DNA of 64,000 nt, from NCBI GenBank assembly GCA_018857735.1, contig JABMCL010001960.1, positions 971,001 through 1,035,000 of the forward strand, written 5' to 3'. Source of the DNA: Alviniconcha marisindica. Taxonomy: Eukaryota > Mollusca > Gastropoda > Provannidae. Positions 1 through 12,400 of the stretch are shown here, piece by piece (position 1 is the first letter of the stretch; each line of letters opens with the position of its first letter). The notes under the pieces were generated by a model that saw only the letters and a list, made by a program, of their open reading frames with translations, searched no databases and was not told the origin of the DNA. A program made the position numbers and the translations under genes.

Positions 1-58
1 ATGACTAAACCAAAATGTGCTGTTTTGTCATGACTAAACCAAAATGTGCCCTGTTTCG
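1..58 (+). repeat. 29-bp direct duplication
   Basis: Two copies (1-29 and 30-58) share the start atgactaaaccaaaatgtgc. They lie in the intron upstream of exon A, and the array may continue left of the window. Confidence 0.7.
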
Positions 59-154
59 AAAGTAGAGTTGTTGCTTTTTTTGATGTATGGTTTTGTGTGC
101 ATGCAGTACAAGGGAAATAAAATAAAAGCTGGATGAATTTGCTGATGTTTGCAG

Positions 155-455
155 AAGCCCCAAATGCAGGTTCCGTGTGTACCTGGCTTTGGCACATCAT
201 TTGCTGTGTATCCTGGCAGTCAGCCTGCTGCCCCAGTCTCGGTGCCGGCCCTGCTGCCCTCCATGCCTGGCTCTCTGCCTGTCAGGTATGAAGCTGTCAC
301 ACCCACCGAGTTTGCTGATGACGAAGCATACGATGAGGAAGATGACTATGCTGGCTATGAAGAGGATGAAGAAGATGATGAAGATGAGGAGGAGGCAGGA
401 TTTGGAGATCAGTATGAATACCCTGCTGAAGATGATGTGGCTGGAGGTCTTGCAG
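155..455 (+). CDS. NUP214: NUP214 exon A: acidic linker
   Basis: Acceptor tttgcag precedes 155 and donor gtaagc follows 455; the exon leaves phase 1. It encodes about 100 residues: a Pro/Ala/Val-rich start (VPGFGTSFAVYPGSQPAAP) and then, from about residue 54, a dense Asp/Glu/Tyr stretch ending near PAEDDVAGGLA. I infer that this links the upstream coiled coil to the FG domain. No upstream exon of the gene is visible within the first 154 bases. Confidence 0.8.
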
Positions 456-3400
456 GTAAGCTGACTGACAACACTCTCTAAATATGTATATGATATATGA
501 CTGCGCAAAAACACAATTGTCACTCACAGATGTACACAAGCTCATGCAAACACCACACACACATAACAATGATAATGGATAGCTCTTGTAGAGCGCAAAC
601 CTTTATGCAAAACAGAAACTCAATGCACTAGCATGCACCATTCATGCACATATGACTTAGTGCCAGAAAGTGCAAGAAAAGAGGACAGAGGTACTAGAAA
701 ATAAAGTTGATAGGATGTGAGTGAGTAATGCATTTTTTGAATGAACACATGTGAAGTCATCCACCAGTGAAGGGAGAAGGTAGTACTGCTCTTTGTTCCT
801 GAGAAATTTGACTTTCAGTGTGATTTGTGACAATATGTTGAACATTACACATTGCAACAAGCCCACATCACTGTGCTGCTAATCATGCAGTTAACTGTAA
901 AAACCCAACTGATCTTACAAGATGTGATCCACATGAGTATTACCAAGTGAACTGTTGTTGTTCTGTGTCACACAGAACAGCATGCTACTCTTGGTCTGTT
1001 GCAATACATAATGTTCGACATACAGCCAATCTTGAACATTTTTAAATGAATAAAAAGGAACACATTTTGAAACATAAACAGTTATTCTTTAATAGAACAA
1101 TATGTGACAAGGAAGATTTGATGATTTTTTTCTTCACAAATTTAAGCTTTCTTGACATAAACAGCAAATGAAGTAAGAAATGTGTTGTACATTTCTATTT
1201 CAACAAGATGTACAATGCTGTTTGTTTCTTGATGAAAATGATAAATCAGTAACTTTTTATTACTGTAAAGTATAAAGACATAACTATTTCCATGTGAACA
1301 GTTTTTGCTGCATTACACAAAATAGCATGTCCAATTTTGTTGTAGTGGATAACGTAATGTTAATGACATAACATGGTACTTTGTTTTTCATAACAAAATA
1401 AGTAATGCTTATTATTTAACAAACAAGTAAGTGTTTTGTAAGAGAAAATGGAGCAGGTAAGAGTGAGTGCAACTTTTGCTGCTTTTGGGTGTCAACAGGA
1501 AAACACACACGCAACCTGTCATCCATACGTTTCTCGGTCATGTTGACTTGAGTGCCTAGGACAAAAATAGTTGAACAGTTAACTTCAAAGTGAAAGAATT
1601 AATAATATTAAAATATTAAAAATCATATAAATGTTACCCAAAAAAATCACAGCCAAAGAATAATGCTATTAAGATTGGCACCTTGCAATTTTAGAACTCT
1701 GGAAGGCAGACAGGCATGGTCACTATAATTATGTCGAACGTTATTATTCCCACAGCTCGTGTTGTAATCGTAATGTTCAACACCTAACTTGACAACTTTA
1801 ACCTGTGTAAATTTGAATTGTCTACCATATATGATGATTTGTTTGAAGACATAGTTTGTAAACAAAACGAATTGCATTAAGTGCAAGCAAAAAATGTAAA
1901 GAGTACGATCAGAATATGAGCTGGTGACAAAAGGTTGTGATCTAAAGTGGGACACATTGCCTCAAAATCAAACTCCCAATAAGCTATTTTCAGTCTTACC
2001 ATTAGAAAGTGGTATGTTTCAAGCAACTATTTCCATCATCAAAAAATGGTTTTGATCCAAGTGTGTGCTGTATGGCATCAAAACTGGGGTCAGGTCAGGT
2101 GTGGATGTTTGTAACAATGGACACAGTGAATGTCATAATAACACAGAGAAAACCCATTTGTATGCAATTTTAATGCTTCTGGTGCATTTAAGTAGCTGCT
2201 AGTAATAAAATCAGAGCAGTTAGGACAAACAAATTCTGCTTTAAATGTAAGTATTATGTAATCACCGTGTCCAAATTTTGCGCTCAACAATCTAGTGCAA
2301 CAAATAATAATTTCAAACGCAGAACAACTTCAGTAAAGTTTTCAAACAGGAACACTTTATTCCATAGTATACACTGTAATGATAAATGCAAAAAAATGCA
2401 AGGCAGGAGGTATATTCACACATTTCAACTTGTTTAAATGGACTAATGTAACACTATGGCAGTGGACACAGTCTATGAAAACCAACATACTATTTCACCC
2501 AGACTGAACAAACAGTACACAACTGTAGTGAATCTAGGCACAGTAACAGTATTATATGACAGGTGAAAAGAGTGACTTTCTGAACATGTAGATCACATTA
2601 AAATTTAGGAAAATATATAAGCCCCCCCCCCCCCCCCCCCCCCCCCCCCACCCCACAAACAAGGAAAGGGGGACGGGGGGTAGCACTGTGTCCATGTTAC
2701 GTTCACTTGCTACAAAGTTTACAGAGTACTCGTTTAATATGCACAAGCCTCCATTCGGACGTAAAAGTTTGTAAACAACCACTCCAAATGTATGCTGTGA
2801 GCCATTTCAACTTTTAAATAGACCGCTTAGCTAAATCAGCAATAATTACAGACATAGACGAACTGCAGACTAACGTAACAAAAGACACAGTGGCCATCTG
2901 GACATACGTAACACAGACACAGTCACAGGCTTTGTCCAAACCTGAAATTGCCCCTACCCACCATAATACGATGAAGTAAACAAAAGCACACTACCAATGC
3001 CATTTATATCACTTACTAGTGGCTAACAAAGCATTTGTTTCGGAAAATATATGATGACAAATATGTGGGACGTTCGTAACATTTAAGACATTTGTAACAA
3101 AACAAAATAACCAGATAGAGTCAGAATACTCACCGCCACCCCTTCGACGAGACTGTTGTCAGCAACAAGTGGCCATGTGATGTCAACAGGAAGGCCAGTG
3201 GAAGTTTTAGAAGCGGTCAGCAGTAATTAAATGTTTGCGATGTCGATACAATTTGCAAAAGGACGTTCATAACAAATGAACAAAGTTACCAAAAAACATT
3301 AAACACGAAAATGCCCCCAGTAAAAACATTGATTGCTTTCGGTGCACGATTGATATGCAAATACGAGAAGCAAAAGTCTGCAGTGAATGCAGTGGCGGAC

Positions 3401-6400
3401 GGTAGCAGACAATCTTTAAACTTATCTGAATTTTGGACAAAGTCTGTTATGAACGTCCAGTGTATTTTCAATTTTGTTTTTTTGGGTATGAAACATCACG
3501 CATGGCTTGCAATTCGACTGGATACTAAAGTTAGTTTATTCAGAAGTCAAATGGTGTACAAGTTGTGAAAAATAGTTCAGCTGGTTAGTTGCTGTTTTCA
3601 GCTGAAGTCGAACAACTCACGTTGTCCCACTTTCCAGAAGCCACTTTTCGTCGATTTTGGTCAAGTATTTTTGTTTTTAAAGAGCCCCTGAACACTGATT
3701 TCGACCGATTTTAGCTTCAGATCTCCTCTTTGGTATATTCCATCGACTAAATATTTTCACACAGTAAATACAGGTATATATCCCGTGCCTCAGTAATGAT
3801 TTCATATTTTTCAAGTGTCTTAAATGCTTATGAATCGCAAAACAAGACCAATATGTCACAGCAGAATGGGCAAGGGAAATAACTGCTGTAGCCGCGTGAT
3901 CAGGCATGTTTTGGCCGAGAGTTTACTTGGAGCTGTATAGTCAACGGCTAATCATGACGTCATGATAAGACTCGACTGCCATTGGCATTGTTGCTTCTAC
4001 ATTTTCAGTGCACAAAACTCCAGATACATTTGCGGGGAAAGTTGGAAATAGGCAACTGGAATACGGCCATTCCAGTAAAAGCCAGTTGCGGATATCAATT
4101 TTGGCACTGACTGGGATAGTTCAAGTGGCAAAGAAGTGTCATGAGAATAGTGGTGGTTATGCTTGTGTTTATTGTATATTGTGATGTGTGCGATGCTACG
4201 GGTTGTTGCGTACTTCTTAAGTGTTAATCTTTTACATATAATGTACATTGTCTTTGTGGCTTTTTGTGCGGCACCACATTTTCCTTTGAAGGAATAAAAA
4301 GAAGTTATTGACTTGACTTGACATAAGAGCACAGGAGCAAAAATAACTGTGCCAACAACAAACAGATGGAAAGCCAAACTAACCATAACTAACCCCTCAC
4401 TAACCCGGCCTCCATCTAGAAACACAATGCCTGCAGACTGATAAAGCAAATCACTAATCAGGACTACTGATGTCATAGCATCGGGATGTAAACAAATGCA
4501 GACGAAAAGAGAAATTCAAAATGGCTGCCCTAATCAGGCAAGCTAACAGCAGGTACGAATTGGCCAATAAACCAAAAATAAAAACGAAAGACGTATGGTG
4601 GAAGAGAAGAGAGAGAAAACAAAACAACGACAACAGCAACAAACAAACACTTTCTGAAAAGAAAGAGGAGGCAGGAAATGTCTGCGAGCAACGTGACAAA
4701 GGCTGGAAACATGTAATTCGTGTACATGATACAACCCACTTAGCAGTGACAACACTGCGGGGCAGCAGACGCTCACTCGTACATCGTAAATGAATGCTAT
4801 AACCTGAGAAACAAAGGGGCAAGCAAAGAGAAAAAACAGTCAATGGCAAGTCATCTTTACGTATGATGAAACAACACGGGTTTTGAACTCAGGCACATAC
4901 ATGCACGCACGCACTCTCTCTCTCTCTGTGTCTGTGAAATGACTGCTTTTGAACTGTACCCAGAGGCTTTAACTGACCAGGATGAACCTTTCTGGGGAAC
5001 ATGCATGATTTCTGTTGATTTCAGAATAATATGAGAATGTCTTCTTCTTTTTTATGAAGGTAGCAACTTACAGAGCCCCTACTTTGTCATGAGTTGTTGG
5101 CATTTTGCAAAATAAGGAGAGCAAAAAAAGAAAGAAGAAAGCACTTCCTTTTGAGCTTTGAAATGTAAGGGGATTTAGTGGGAAGTATAATAAAAGAGAG
5201 AGTTGCTGCTAATGTTCTGTGTTGGTTTTAGACTTTGAGGAAGGAGTTGTTATTGTGTGTGTTCAGAGGGCAGCTCTAGGACCCCTCTATCCAGCCTCCC
5301 ATCCAGTGGCAGCACTGCAGCGAAGCCTTCAGGGTCGCGGGTCAGTAAAAACCTCTTCAGTGTTCCTGCCTCAGTAGCTGTGGACTCCTCCACAGGAACT
5401 GCTGCTCTCTCGGCACTTGGTGCTGGTGGCAGTCGAGGCAGCAGTGGTTTTTCCTTTGCTGCTCCATCCTCAGGAAGCTCCCTTGCAACACAACTCTCCG
5501 GAAAGCCCCTCTTTGGCTCCACTACCAGCGCCGATCATGGTGGGTGGATTGAGATCTGTTGGTGGGCATTTTTTTAGGGATGCAATGTTTGAGAATATTT
5601 GCTGCTCACTTTTTACCTTTCTCCTTGACCTTATTGCTGCAGCAAGTAAATCATGTATTGTTCACTAAGGTCAGTTACTAATTTGAATGATGCATTTGCT
5701 TCACATCTTGCATGATGTCTGTGCCCAGTCAACCCTACTTCAGCAGCATAGCAGATTCTTTAACATTATTGTAGTGGCTGCTCAGTGGTGCACTGATGAA
5801 GAGGTTTTGCTGTATGATGTTTATAACGCAACAGTTTTGTGCTGCGGCTTAAAGTAAAAGTCCAAGGTTTTTAAGTATGCAAAATGACCATCGAAATGAT
5901 TGACAAATGAGTCACTAGTTTCAGATTTAATGAAATAAAAATTTAAAAAAATGTTTAATTGGGTTTTTAATCGATTTTATTTTCTGTAGGCTGGCCAAGA
6001 CTACAGTCTCGGGTTCTCCATCAGTCATGTGACTTTCCCAGAAGTGACGTCAGTCTGGGGAGTCAGTGCAGTTGCCATCTTAGATTCTTCAGTAAACTGT
6101 GTATGCGTGTGGTCGACAAGAAAGTTAACTATGCTGGCCTACTGTGTTGCCGCGAACTGTAACAATTCGCAGACGACCCCAGGTATAACAATGCTCGAGC
6201 TCCCGCGCAATCGACCCGCAGTGAGGTGAAAGTGGATTAAATTTATACGATTCAAACGAGCTGAATTTCTTGCTGCGCCGCATCACACCCATTTGTGTAG
6301 CGAGCACTTCAGTGAGTGCGATTTCGCAAACCCCATGCCAATACCGCATGGGGTTTGCTTCGAAGCTGACATGATGTTCTGGTACTCTTTCAAAATTCTG

Positions 6401-9400
6401 CCTGACAGGCTCAAACTGATACAGCTGTATCCTTGTGGGTCTCTCGGGCAAAGTATCAGTTTCGTCTTTGGAGCTCGAGTTGGCCATTTTGCAGTGACTC
6501 CCCAGAGTGACGTAGTAGACATATGGTCACGTGATTTGGGCGTCATGGCAACGCTTCCGGTACGACAGAAAATGTCTTTTTTCGTGCATTTATAACCCAC
6601 AGATCACAGTTTCACCACATCATCGTTCTCAGCGAGCTTTAATGGAAATCGTGTCAAAAATCACCCCTATCCTTGGACTTGTCCTTTAAGGTTGGGACTT
6701 TTCTCTAGCTCTGTCACCTTGTCTCTCTGCCCACCTGTCACACCCACCCCATTCACTGAAACTTGATAAAATGTCGGTAGTCTACATGGTGTTCCAGATG
6801 GTAAATAAAATGTCTCGGTCTAAATCATCACTTACACTGGACCGACAGGAACACTGTCTTAGCAGGAATACTGGACTCTTAAAAACCTTATGCCAACATT
6901 GTATTAAAACACGGTTTTAAGCCAACATTATTTTAAACTGACATTGTATTAGCTGGAACACTGAACTCTTTAAAAAAAATGTTGCACACTTGTAACACTA
7001 ACTGACGAAAACAAACCAGGACAATAACATGCAGTACAACTACAAGAACATGTTAATCACAATGTATACTGAAATGACAACGTAGCAGGCAAAGGGCTAA
7101 ACAGAGCCATAAAACTGATGTGATATTTGAATGTAAAAGTGAAAGGCTTGGGGAAGTAGGAAGGGCAGTTGTCTTTCACCTCTAGTGCCTGTGGTTTGTG
7201 GTCACCTCTAGCGCTTGTGCCTGTCACCTCTAGGGCAAGGTGCTTTGAAGTTGAACAGACAGGAAAGATTGGAGTGAATGTTTGAATGAACTTGTCTGTC
7301 TTGTTTTTAAAAATTATTTTTTTGTATCTACAGATACTGAAAACAAAGATGGCGCTGGAGTTGCTTCATCATCTAGTGTTTTTGGTGGCAACCGTGGTGC
7401 AGTTGCTGCTTCAGGTACTGCTGATTCTTTAGGGATTTACTTTTGTGTGTGTGTGTTGGGTGTGTGCTTCCCAACTCCATCAGCCCCAACACTGCAGATT
7501 ACTGGTCATGCTGTAGCTCATGCTCTGCGGGGCAGTACTAACTGTGCACAGTGCAACAAGGGAAAATGACTGCTTTTTCATTGTTGTTAGTGGTATGTGT
7601 GTATCTGCAAAATGTTCTGCCTCTTTTTCTATTTGAAGGGGTCTGGTTTTTGCAGTATGCTCAAAATGAAGTGGACACTGATGAAGAATTCATCTGTTTA
7701 ATAAAACAAACATGACTCACTGATTGATTGTGCAACTAAACGGAATCAAAATGGTATTAAGTACCATATTCAGCACACTGAGCTTTATGCCATGTTTAAT
7801 AACCTGATTTCAAGGTCAAGAATGCAAGTGCTAAATTTTTAGTTGGTATGTTCTTCTTGGGTCACGTTCACAACATTGTGGCTCTAACATCAAAACATGG
7901 TGGTTTTTACATCAGAATATAGTGGCTCTAACATTAGAACATAATAAGCCGTTTGCCACGGAGCCACGACCTTGACCTTGGCTTTACACCTTGGGCAGAG
8001 ACGCGTAGTTTGTACTATCGACTGAATGTTAGGATGGTCAGCTAGCGTTGTACATAGGGCATATGCAACAATGAGTCAAGGCATTAAGAGACCGTTTTGT
8101 CTGGATGCCCACAGGGTAACTGACTTAGTAGCATTTCCCATTCAATCCTTTGAGAATGAAGCCCTGACATGGCTGATCATGCCTCAGACATCTTTGCCAA
8201 GTACATCCTCTTCAGTAAGGCTGGCTTTCACACTCATTGCTACTTCCTTTCCATAAGCATTTGTTCATATTCTAAGCCATAATTTTATTACATCCACCCA
8301 TTGCAGTTTCACATGTTTGTCATATTGTAATACAGTATAATCATTCTTTCATTGTGTGTGTGTGCATGGGTGCGTGTGTGTGTAAATAATATTTTCTTGT
8401 TCGCACATAGTCCACTTTTGTTTACCGTTAATCATTTACACTATGAAAGAAAAAAAAGGTAGATGTTTCAATTCAGTGTTTGACTCATTTTCTAAACACC
8501 ATTTCTTTACATTATGAAAAAAAAGAGATTGCTTTTCCATATGGTACAAAGCATTTTGACTTACATGAAGCATTTCTTATGTAACAGCACTCACAAATTT
8601 CTCTACATAAATCAATTTATGTTCAATTTTCTTCCTGCTGGGGGCAGTCCCTGAATACCTATCTATGCTTTAGAAACACAAAAAATATAAAATACGTTTA
8701 CACTAAAAAAAATCAACAAATCTTTTGTAGTGTGCAAATACATTCTTGAACATTTACTCCTTGATTAATGGACAATTCTTGAAAATTACATATGCATGAG
8801 ACATTGAGAGCAGGTGTGTTCACAAGCAAATGTTGTGTGTGTATGTGTGTGTGTGTGTGTATGACTGTTCCCTTTGTAACCAAGCCGGCAACATGTCTTC
8901 ATGGTTAACTTCAGTTTGATCTCAAACTTAAGATAAATGTTTTGGTTCTTTTTGTGATACCTCAGTGAGAAATCAGTGGTTGAATCTCATCAGGGGGCTA
9001 CCATTATTGTGATCAATGTGCAGGGCTTTCCCTTTTCCCCGGTCAGGGGTCTGGCTACATCCATGTAGGCCTGTCCTTGTGTGATGTAATTGTGGCTTGT
9101 TTCTTTCCTTTTCATCTTTTTCTTTCTTACGCATGATTCACCACAACTGGCCCATTGCCACTATTATTAAGTAATAGGGTACAAGTCTTTACGTTGGCTG
9201 CCCTTTCTTTACCACCATCATTTCCTTCTTTTTTTGTCTTTGGCATCTTCAGCTATATGCCTGCCTGACGCCTTGCGTTCAATTGAAATATTGTTCACAT
9301 GGGTAGATAACCTAACTAAACATTGCTTCTTCAATCCTGTTGTACTAATTCCTCATTTTCAAAGATATCGCTTAAGGCTGTCACAGTCTAGTTTCCAAAA

Positions 9401-12400
9401 AAAATCACATCTCTCAACACTGTCTACTGTGTCAGGCATGGATGACCTGCCCGAAATCAGGGGAAGTAACACCAAAACGGTTTAAAAATAGCACCGTGGC
9501 AAACAGCCTATTGCTGAAACATCAGAACTTGGTGGCTCTAATATTAGAACATAATTGCTAAAACATCAGAACATAGTGGCTCTAACATCGAACATAGTGG
9601 CTTTGACATCAGAACATAGTGGCTCTAACCAACTGAGCTACTGGGTGCCTTCGTTAAGGAGAAATATTTTATTTGCTCATCAGTAAGCAAATGGGTCTTA
9701 TATGCTTTCACATTCTTTAAGATTTTTGGGTAACGAGGTTAGATGACAGAGCACAGCACCGAGTTGGGTTGATCCAGTTGCTGAAGACATTCAGTTCATG
9801 AGAAGGTTTTGCCAGACTAGATGACAGCACAGCATGTTGTTGGGATACACCAGCAGCTAAGGTTGTGCAAAAATGAAGTTTGTGCATGCTGTCTTCTGAG
9901 TCCCTCGGCTACTCTGCTTCAGGGGGTGGACTTTCAGCTGCAAAGAGCACCTCCCCCTCCTCCTGCACCACCACCACCACTGCTTCGTCAGGTTTCTTTG
10001 GTACCAAATCTGCACCATCAGGCACACCATCCTTAACAGCTGCCTCTACAACAGCCAGCAAGCCTGCTGGAGGGTTGTTTGGATTCAGCACTGTGCCGAC
10101 AACCGTTGCAGCTTCCCCACCAGGGACAGGTTTTTTTGGTGCTGGGGCAACCTTTGGAGCCCTTTCCTCCCCATCTGCATCAAAGCCCAGTAAGTTGGGT
10201 CCGGGCCATTAAACTCTCTTGAAAATGTGGACAATTGAAAACCAGTTAACCAGGCCAGTAAACTCCTGCAAGTAAAAACTGACTGAAAGTCAGAACCATC
10301 AACCAGGTCAGTAAACTCTCCTGCAAACACTGAAAGTTATAACCCAATCAGCCAGGCCAGTACACTCCTGCAAACTCTGAAATTTAATTACCAGTTTGAC
10401 GGGCTAGTAAACTTGTTTGTAAACAGGAAGTTAACACCTGGTCAGACTAACCCGTAAGCTATTCTGCAAGCATGTACAATCAGATTAATACTAATAGTAC
10501 CCAGTTGAGTGCCATTCTTAGAATGCTGCAGCTGGGAGTCAGTTGTTTTGGGTGTTGATGCTGTCAGGTTAAAACGCTTTCAGGGGTTATTTATTTGGAA
10601 CAGCCCAGTGTCCACTTCTCATGATGCCTGCATAGTATGCCAAAGAGCCCAGGGTCTAGCCTTTTGTTTTGGTGTCATTGCATGGGACTACTGGTCACCT
10701 TACTACTATGTTAGTGTAAATGGAAGGGATTATTGGTTACCTTACTACGATGTTCGTGTAATTTCAAGATGTTACTGGCTTCCTTACTACTATATTGTAA
10801 TTGACCATGTTGTTGGTGTAATTGCATGGGGTTACTGGTTATCTTACTGCTATGTTGTTAGTGTAATTGCATGGGGTTACTGGTTATCTTACTGCTTTTC
10901 TGCATAGGGCTGGTGATTTCCTTCTGCTCTTACTTCACCGCAGACACAGGGAAATAGCTGCATAGTACCTTGGACAGTTAATATCATTTCTCATTATGAG
11001 CAGCACCTAATATTAACAGGTATTTGACATGTAACAAACTTTTGGTATCTTTGTCTGCGTCAGAGGAGGTTGTTGGGGGGGGGGGGGGGGGCAGTCAGGT
11101 CTCCCCTTGGTTTGTATGGCATGGCGTGGCATTTTCATTTTCAACAAGATTAATTTGAAATGTTTTAAGTGTGTTGTTCTGTGACTTAATTGTTAACTCT
11201 TTCATCCCTGTTTCGTATTTGGCATTACTTCCCCTTATTCCTATGTTCCTATGCACATAACAGTCCTTTCATTCCTGGGTTTTCATAAGGAAAAAATGTA
11301 TGAAAGAGGGTATGTGGGTTTGAGTCATCTGTGTCTGCAAGCTCTTAGTAAAACCATGGCAACCTATATATCGCTGTGTAGGTAAATGAAGTCAGAAGGC
11401 AATGGTCACACTTTCAGAGTCACTGTCACCAGGAGGGTGACACACAGGTGCAAATAAAGGTGACACATACCTTTTTTAAGACAAACAGACGAAACCAACG
11501 TTTTGCAGGCCCACAGAACATGCCAAGAGAAATGGAACATGCTCCCTACTTACAGTCTGATGTCCCAGATAACATCCACATAGAAACTGTCTCCAGAAAT
11601 TCTGTTTGTCACATTGTCTGTGTCCTTGAAATGGTGATGAAAAGGCGACGGTTTGCACAAGAGTAGGAAGTATGAGTTCACAGTATGATTGTTTCATTTT
11701 AGTGTAATCCATGCGCCATCTCTATCATATATATATATATATACACAATGTTTTGCACCGAAACTCTGTACAACTATGTTTACTATGTCTATGTACACAT
11801 CTGCACTGGACATCAGAGGTATGTCTCGTGTCACAGCAGTGTCCCCACCTGTCCACTCAAAACGTGGCTGAGTAAAAAACAATGGAAGGTTTTCATCATC
11901 CAATTCATCACCACTCTCACTATCATCTTTAAATGCATTTGCAAGCTCTGCTCTCTCCTCTTCTGTCAGTTCAAACAGATCAAAATAATTTTCGCCCAGA
12001 TTGTCATAAACATCATTGTCAGAGAACTGATCACTGTCGTTGTACTCATCCGCCGCCATCTTTCCAACTGTACAGAATAACCTAACCCCATCCCTAGAAA
12101 TGGACAAATATTGTGCACTGGACACTTTCCCACACTCTGGCAGTGGCCAGGCACGGCTAATCAAAGCATTGTGTGGCTTATCAAAACATTCCTCAGGTCC
12201 CGTTACACTGGCCAGGGGGAACTGACGTGCTGACCATGTGACAGATAGGTGCAGATTTCAAAGGCAGAACCGCTGCAGCGGCTGGCCGGAAGGAAGGGAG
12301 TGTTTATGCCTGCCCCTCTCTAGCGGTTCTCAGGAATGAAGGGAAAGATTCTCTCAACCGCTGTAGCGGTTTTCAGGGATGAAAGAGTTAAAAGAGAAAA

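Larger units (their letters stand above)
456..5266 (+). other. NUP214 intron A-B (4.8 kb)
   Basis: AT-rich non-coding sequence. It holds a 28-nt poly-C run (2622-2649), several copies of a GGACGTTCRTAACA-like motif (2900-3458), a retroelement-like tail at about 4270-4322 and a short CT run near 4916. I see no gene in it. Confidence 0.6.

Noticed and set aside
6125..6487. Whole 120-residue minus frame as a gene
   Set aside because: Only its start resembles transposon proteins, and it overlaps the THAP segment. It is kept only as part of the transposon remnant.
10509..10907. 132-residue frame rich in YWLPYY/VSVIAWGYW
   Set aside because: Generated by a 45-50-bp tandem repeat in an intron.
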